This document shows, one piece after another, positions 39,512 to 43,918 of a stretch of 43,918 nucleotides of DNA. Each line of letters begins with the position of its first letter. Position 1 is the stretch's first letter. The notes under the pieces are model-generated. The model ran no database searches. It was not told the DNA's origin and saw only the letters and a program-made list of their open reading frames with translations. This DNA is from Ruminococcus sp. GTDB taxonomy: Bacteria > Bacillota > Clostridia > Oscillospirales > Ruminococcaceae. Where the stretch lies: positions 1 to 43,918 of the forward strand of contig JAFUYP010000002.1 in the NCBI GenBank assembly GCA_017470535.1, written 5' to 3'. The position numbers and the translations under genes were made by a program.

Positions 39512-42472
39512 TCAGTCCTCACCCAGCTTGAGTGCCTTGCTGATGTTTATGCCTGCTATAAGTCTGCCGAGGACTATAAAGCAGAACAGCAGCATCGAGC
39601 CCATCGCCGCATAGATCTTCAAGTAATCAGACCTTGACGGTATCACTGCAAATTCAGGATAAGCGCCTGTCTGCATAAACGACTGGAACAGCGGCACGAA
39701 CAAGTCACTTGCAAGTGACCCTACCACGAACGCCAGTATTATCGCCACACCTGAAACAAGTATCTGCTCGGTGATGAGCATTACGACTATCTCCCTGAAC
39801 TTCATGCCCATAGCCCTGAGTATGCCGAACTGCAACGTCCTTGACCTGATAGAGAGTATCCAGTAGATAAGGAAGCCTATAATGCACATTATCATTATGA
39901 TGATGAATCCAAGCGTCAGCGCACCGTTCATGCCTTGCAGCATAGGGTCGTTTTTCTTCTGCACTATCTGCTGACTTGCGACTTCAAGCGTCTGACATTC
40001 TATCTTGCTCTTTTCGAGCGAATCGTAGAAATCCTCCACCTTCGTGTCATCATCAAGGTCTATCCATACCTCATACGGCTCTACATTCGTAGCGACTCTG
40101 ACGTAGTCAAAGTTCATTATCGCAAAATCCCTGTACTCGCCCGTTTCCGTTTTGGCATACGGCTGTATCGACGGCCAGCACTTTACAAACGCCAGTACAG
40201 TCGCTGTAAACTCACTGTTGCTGCCCCAGCTGACATTCACCGTGTCGCCGAGCTTCAAGCCGTATGTATCACGGAAGGATTCCGACAGTATCACGCCCGA
40301 GTTGTAATCACTAAGCGCATTGAGATAATTATTTATGTGCGTAGGCAGCAGCCTCGGTGTCGTCCATACAACATTTGCAAACTCTCCCGGCTGCACCGTC
40401 ATAAGCGTTACGTCCTTGGTCGAATTAGATGTGGAGCCATCCTCCATATTCATAAAGTCTTCCCTGTCACGTCCCTTTTTGTCCTTGTAGGTAGTCTTCT
40501 TCGGCACCTTCATGCGGTCTGAATTGATCGTCACACCATTCTTGGTGAACACCTTCGCCGCAGCCTTCACGCCCTCTAACTTCTCGTACCTTGTGAAGTC
40601 CGGCTCCTCGTAGCTGAGCGTCGATGCGTCGGTCTCCTCTTCCTCCTCGTCACCGGGGTTGTTGTACCCTGCAAGCCCGAACGTTCCCGTCGCCTGCGAT
40701 GACGATGATGACGAGGTCTTGTTGCTCTTCCACTCCTCCGACAGCCGTACATCAGCGCCGACTGCGTAGTTTATCTGGTCGGTCGCCGAGCGGTTCAATG
40801 CCCTTGCGGTGTTTGCAAAGAATAACCCCAGCGATACGGTCAAAACTAAAAACAGTATCAGGAATTTCTCCCTGCCGGTAGACGAGCGCCCGATGTTATT
40901 TAGCGAAACGTGTACCGACGGCGGCCAGAAGCGCTTTCCTGCAAATGCTATCAGCCTTATCACAAACGGATACAGCCTGATTATCAGAAGCCCTGCACCC
41001 AGTATGAACGCTGTCGATGCCACGAACAGCATGGGGTTTACCGTTGCGGAAATATCCGTAAGCCCCTCGCTTATGAGCTGCTCCTGCTCACGCTTGTAGA
41101 AAAACAGCCAGGCACACGAGCCGCCCAAGAATATGATGTCAAGCCCCGTTTTCTCCCACAGAGAGAGCTTTCTCTTTTTCGCCTTTGACTGCTTGTGCCC
41201 GACTATCGTAGTCTTTGTCGCCGGGAATATCGGCAGCATGGTCGTCACAAAGAACACCGCCGATGCCGCAAAGGAATAAATAAATGCTTCAAGTGACAGC
41301 CTTGCCGGTATCGCCGAGCGGTTGACAAATTCAAGGAAGCCGTTTGATGCACCGAGTATGCGGCACAAAAGCAGCCCTGCAAACGGCGCAGCCGCCGCAG
41401 AAACAACAGCTATAAGCAGCGATTCGAGCGCATACATAAGTATGACCTGCCCCCTGCTCGCACCACGGGATTTGAAGACCGCTATCTCATTTTTCTCCTG
41501 CTCTACATTAAGCTCTGCCACCATGAACAGGTAGAACAGTATCATAAGCATTATCGGTATCTGTAAAAGCCATAGCACGAGCCGCAGCTGTACAGCACGC
41601 TCTGCATAGTCCTCCAGGATCTCCTTTGCCGGGAGCGTGAACTGTATCTTAACTTCCTTGTAGGCGTTGACCTGCTCGTTTATCTTCTCAATAAAAGAGT
41701 CGAGCCTTGACATATCGAGCTTTTTGTAGTCTATCGCATAGTTGCTCACAAACTGTGAAAGGTGCAAAGCCCCTGTGTCGAGCATCTCACCGAGCAGCGT
41801 GTCATAGTCAACGAATACCGAGCTTACATAATCATCAAGCCCCTCAGCCCAGTATTCCTCGTTGCCCTCCTTAGGCTCAAATACGCCTACTATCTCAACT
41901 CTTACCGACCCTGCCGAGTCGTCAAAGATATTCGCCAGCTCATATGTCTGCCCCACGGCGATGCCTGTGACCTTCATAGCACGTTCTGTCGTTATCGCTT
42001 CGTAAGCGCCGTCACTGTTCTTGCCCGGCTCAAACATACGCCCCTGCGTGATGTCCACATTGTCAGGCAGGTCTGTCATAGCGCCTAAGTGCATTTTCAG
42101 CGTGTCGCCGCCTGCTTCGGTCGTGAAATTCGCTGCATATAAGTAATCATCACTGATAAACTTCTTGTTCGTCGCCGAAACGCCCAGCTGGTCAAAGCTC
42201 TCGTCCACCGACTTGTCGGCAGTCTCTATAAGCTCACGCTGACCGTCAGCGTTTATTGACATATTCAAAGAGTATTTGGTATTGTACATACCCGGGTATA
42301 TCTCATAATCCTCCTGGAAGGCCTGCAAGTCCTTGACAAGCATACGCTGTAAGGACGCATTCATGTATATAGGGATAGTCGCCATCATAGCACACGCCAT
42401 TATGCACCCTATCAGCAGACAGAACACCATCCATTTGGTGTTGCGCATCTTGCGCAGCAGCAGTGTAAACAT
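39512..42472 (-). CDS. Large FtsX/MacB-type ABC transporter permease
   Basis: 986 residues with about ten membrane segments. One helix lies at the N-terminus (~14-37), a first block of helices at ~300-550 (LVLWLLQIPIMLMILFYLF, VILMYALESLLIAVVSAAAA and others), and three at the end (GFIIIMIMCIIGFLIYWILS, ITEQILVSGVAIILAFVVGS, MGSMLLFCFIVLGRLIAGIN). Two large extracellular parts separate them; the second has a Ser-rich stretch (TSSSSSSQATG) and many acidic residues. Such duplicated FtsX permeases act with an ATPase and often an HlyD adaptor to move lipids, peptides or lipoproteins. The adaptor gene is directly upstream, but no ATPase is present in this window. Confidence 0.9.
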   Translation of the reverse strand: MFTLLLRKMRNTKWMVFCLLIGCIMACAMMATIPIYMNASLQRMLVKDLQAFQEDYEIYPGMYNTKYSLNMSINADGQRELIETADKSVDESFDQLGVSATNKKFISDDYLYAANFTTEAGGDTLKMHLGAMTDLPDNVDITQGRMFEPGKNSDGAYEAITTERAMKVTGIAVGQTYELANIFDDSAGSVRVEIVGVFEPKEGNEEYWAEGLDDYVSSVFVDYDTLLGEMLDTGALHLSQFVSNYAIDYKKLDMSRLDSFIEKINEQVNAYKEVKIQFTLPAKEILEDYAERAVQLRLVLWLLQIPIMLMILFYLFMVAELNVEQEKNEIAVFKSRGASRGQVILMYALESLLIAVVSAAAAPFAGLLLCRILGASNGFLEFVNRSAIPARLSLEAFIYSFAASAVFFVTTMLPIFPATKTTIVGHKQSKAKKRKLSLWEKTGLDIIFLGGSCAWLFFYKREQEQLISEGLTDISATVNPMLFVASTAFILGAGLLIIRLYPFVIRLIAFAGKRFWPPSVHVSLNNIGRSSTGREKFLILFLVLTVSLGLFFANTARALNRSATDQINYAVGADVRLSEEWKSNKTSSSSSSQATGTFGLAGYNNPGDEEEEETDASTLSYEEPDFTRYEKLEGVKAAAKVFTKNGVTINSDRMKVPKKTTYKDKKGRDREDFMNMEDGSTSNSTKDVTLMTVQPGEFANVVWTTPRLLPTHINNYLNALSDYNSGVILSESFRDTYGLKLGDTVNVSWGSNSEFTATVLAFVKCWPSIQPYAKTETGEYRDFAIMNFDYVRVATNVEPYEVWIDLDDDTKVEDFYDSLEKSKIECQTLEVASQQIVQKKNDPMLQGMNGALTLGFIIIMIMCIIGFLIYWILSIRSRTLQFGILRAMGMKFREIVVMLITEQILVSGVAIILAFVVGSLASDLFVPLFQSFMQTGAYPEFAVIPSRSDYLKIYAAMGSMLLFCFIVLGRLIAGINISKALKLGED

Positions 42473-42490
42473 AAACTTGCTTCTCCTTTA

Positions 42491-43564
42491 TCAGCGTATT
42501 ATAAGCTCGTCGCCCTCGCTGAGCCCCGACTTTATCTCTGCCTGCGAGCCTGTCTGCAAGCCCACCTCAACTGCAACGGCGGTCTTTTCGCCGTTTTTGA
42601 GTACATAGACCACCTGCTCACCGTCTACTGTCTTTATAAGATTGTTCGATATTATTATAGCGTCCTCCACCTTGTCAAGCAAAAGCGTCACATCACCCAG
42701 CTGCCCCACAGCAGATGCCGGTGACTTCTTTCCGGAAAAGCGCACATACACAGCGTCCGCCTGATAATCTATCTTGTCCGTTATCTCTTCCTTGCTCTTT
42801 TTTTGCTCCTCACGGTACTTGGTAAGAGCCTTCGGCGTCATGAATACAGTACCCTTGTACTGCTCATCGCCCACACGGATAGTGACCTTCTGATCCATCT
42901 TGTATTCCTTGGCGTCATTGTTTTTCGGCTTTATCTCAATGTATAGCGCATCGGTGTCAAGTATAGTCACTATCGTTTCACCCGGCTGGGCGCTGTCACC
43001 GGCACGCTTTGAGGTAAGATAGGTTATAGTCCCGTCCGCCTCAGCCCTGAGGGTAGCGCCGTCTTTAAGATCATACAGCTTGTCGAGCTTTTTCTCTATA
43101 AGCTCTTCCTCAACGCCTGCACGGTCGATCTCCGCCTGAGAGCCTTTGTTGTTCTTTATCACCTGAGTATCGAGCTGAGCCTTTTTAAGATACAGCTCCT
43201 GCTCAGCTATCTGATAATCTATCTCTGTGGTGTCGAGCGAGCATATCTTGTCGCCCTTCTTGACAACATCACCCGTGTTGACGTAGAATTTCTTTATAAC
43301 ACCGCTGTTGTCAGCATACGACTGAACGTACTGGTTCTCACTTGTCACAACGCCCGAGCTGACGATCTTTTTTTCAAGTGTTTTCTTTTCAGCAGTAACA
43401 GTGGTATACTTGACGTCTGAAGTCTTTACCGACGGAGCGGAAAGCACCTCCTCCTCATCAGGGAGAAAGACGCAGCCTGACGCACTCATCATAAGTGCCG
43501 AACAGACCGCAAGCGCCGACAGCTTCAAAGAGATATTCGATTTCATATTTTTATATTCACGCAT
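42491..43564 (-). CDS. HlyD/MacA-type efflux adaptor lipoprotein
   Basis: 357 residues. The signal peptide ends in a lipobox (SASGC, Cys31). A biotinyl-lipoyl-like half domain (IVSSGVVTSENQYVQSYADN, KKGDKICSLDTTEIDYQ), a coiled-coil hairpin of ~60 residues (AEQELYLKKAQLDTQVI to EELIEKKLDKLYDL), the second half (ATLRAEADGTITYLTS) and a beta-barrel (ITDKIDYQADAVYVRFSG) follow in the order of MacA/HlyD. The final part is the membrane-proximal domain (VVYVLKNGEKTAVAVEVGL). GGAGGG precedes ATG 43564. It is 18 bases upstream of the permease gene, so the two are one export system. Confidence 0.92.
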   Translation of the reverse strand: MREYKNMKSNISLKLSALAVCSALMMSASGCVFLPDEEEVLSAPSVKTSDVKYTTVTAEKKTLEKKIVSSGVVTSENQYVQSYADNSGVIKKFYVNTGDVVKKGDKICSLDTTEIDYQIAEQELYLKKAQLDTQVIKNNKGSQAEIDRAGVEEELIEKKLDKLYDLKDGATLRAEADGTITYLTSKRAGDSAQPGETIVTILDTDALYIEIKPKNNDAKEYKMDQKVTIRVGDEQYKGTVFMTPKALTKYREEQKKSKEEITDKIDYQADAVYVRFSGKKSPASAVGQLGDVTLLLDKVEDAIIISNNLIKTVDGEQVVYVLKNGEKTAVAVEVGLQTGSQAEIKSGLSEGDELIIR

Positions 43565-43918
43565 ATAAGCTCAGCCCTCCTGCAACATAGATACACAACT
43601 ATACATCTTATATTATAACATAATACTCATATACTTTTCTATATACGATATAACAAAATTATCATAGAAATTTTGGCATAATGCACAATTCACAATACGC
43701 AATTGATAACAAAGGGTCAGTGACCACAATTTGAAGCCGCAGTCATATAAATCTTTTGACAAACGGCGTTTTATATGATATTAAAACACCCAAATCGTCT
43801 ATCGTAAACAAACGTTCTATAATGCGCCTCAAACATCGTAAAACGACCAATCTAAGCAAATATGCTTAATGCGCAATTTGTTCGACTTTGGACAACTTCA
43901 TATATCTTAGTTGACCAA
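43565..43918. other. AT-rich right-edge intergenic region
   Basis: About 350 bases with no credible gene. It contains a good plus-strand promoter, TTGACA (43756-43761) with TATTAA (43779-43784) after 17 bases, so a transcript running off the right edge, coding or not, is possible. GGTCAGTGACC (43715-43725 approx.) is a short palindrome. Confidence 0.45.

Noticed and set aside
1-43918. tRNA genes, CRISPR arrays, prophage or intact insertion sequence
   Set aside because: No cloverleaf with a T-loop motif, no regularly spaced repeats, and no transposase, integrase or phage protein among the reading frames.

Overview
The window looks like chromosomal DNA of an anaerobic Gram-positive clostridium, most likely a Ruminococcus-like member of the Oscillospiraceae. 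The signs are strong AGGAGG ribosome sites, near-consensus sigma-A promoters with 17-base spacers, lipoprotein signal peptides, an FMN riboswitch, a split clostridial-type glutamate synthase, rubredoxin and ferritin-like redox proteins, and a secreted protein ending in a type I dockerin. No tRNA, rRNA, CRISPR array, phage gene or intact transposase was seen. The species assignment is inference.

Layout. 1-3011: the 5' part of a NitT/TauT-type substrate-binding lipoprotein (running off the left edge), a divergent LysR regulator, and a TetR regulator. 3066-5489: a redox/oxygen-stress island with a bacterioferritin-like protein, a flavin split-barrel protein, a 60-residue winged-helix protein, a metallo-beta-lactamase/rubredoxin fusion and a small membrane protein interrupted by a frameshift. 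5588-7754: two alpha/beta hydrolases and the tail of a decayed surface protein. 7897-11644: an AraC regulator divergent from a coupled isomerase / Gfo-Idh-MocA dehydrogenase / EamA transporter operon. 11807-18630 (minus): a seven-gene nitrogen-assimilation operon (glutaminase domain, synthase domain, ferredoxin, FAD reductase, GXGXG domain, glutamine synthetase, ANTAR regulator) behind a very strong leader terminator. 18935-21394: purF and a phosphotransferase-like gene. 21572-24134: TetR / aldo-keto reductase / flavinylation-associated-type cytochrome operon with two matched operators. 24171-28593: FMN riboswitch and ribD-ribE-ribBA-ribH plus a HAD phosphatase. 28816-36087: diguanylate cyclase, dockerin protein (minus), tex, a YdbC-like protein and a ROK-family regulator. 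36189-38696 (minus): D-Ala-D-Ala carboxypeptidase, CBS-domain protein and lipoprotein operon. 39106-39357: rpsT with a structured leader. 39512-43564 (minus): an efflux adaptor and a large FtsX-type permease without a local ATPase. The last 350 bases carry no recognisable gene.

The most interesting signals are: (a) the glutamate synthase operon, which has an ANTAR RNA-binding regulator as its last gene and a 22-bp terminator hairpin between its promoter and first codon, suggesting a self-contained antitermination loop; (b) the rpsT leader, where a hairpin loop is complementary to the ribosome binding site; (c) two 13-bp TGACA-N3-TGTCA operators around the TetR promoter; (d) three GCAAT boxes spaced 22 and 11 bases in the AraC intergenic region; (e) a dispersed palindromic repeat (arm TTAAGGCAACACCGCACG) present as one perfect 57-bp element plus degenerate or half copies; (f) a one-base frameshift in the redox island; (g) a HAD phosphatase that may supply the dephosphorylation step of riboflavin synthesis.
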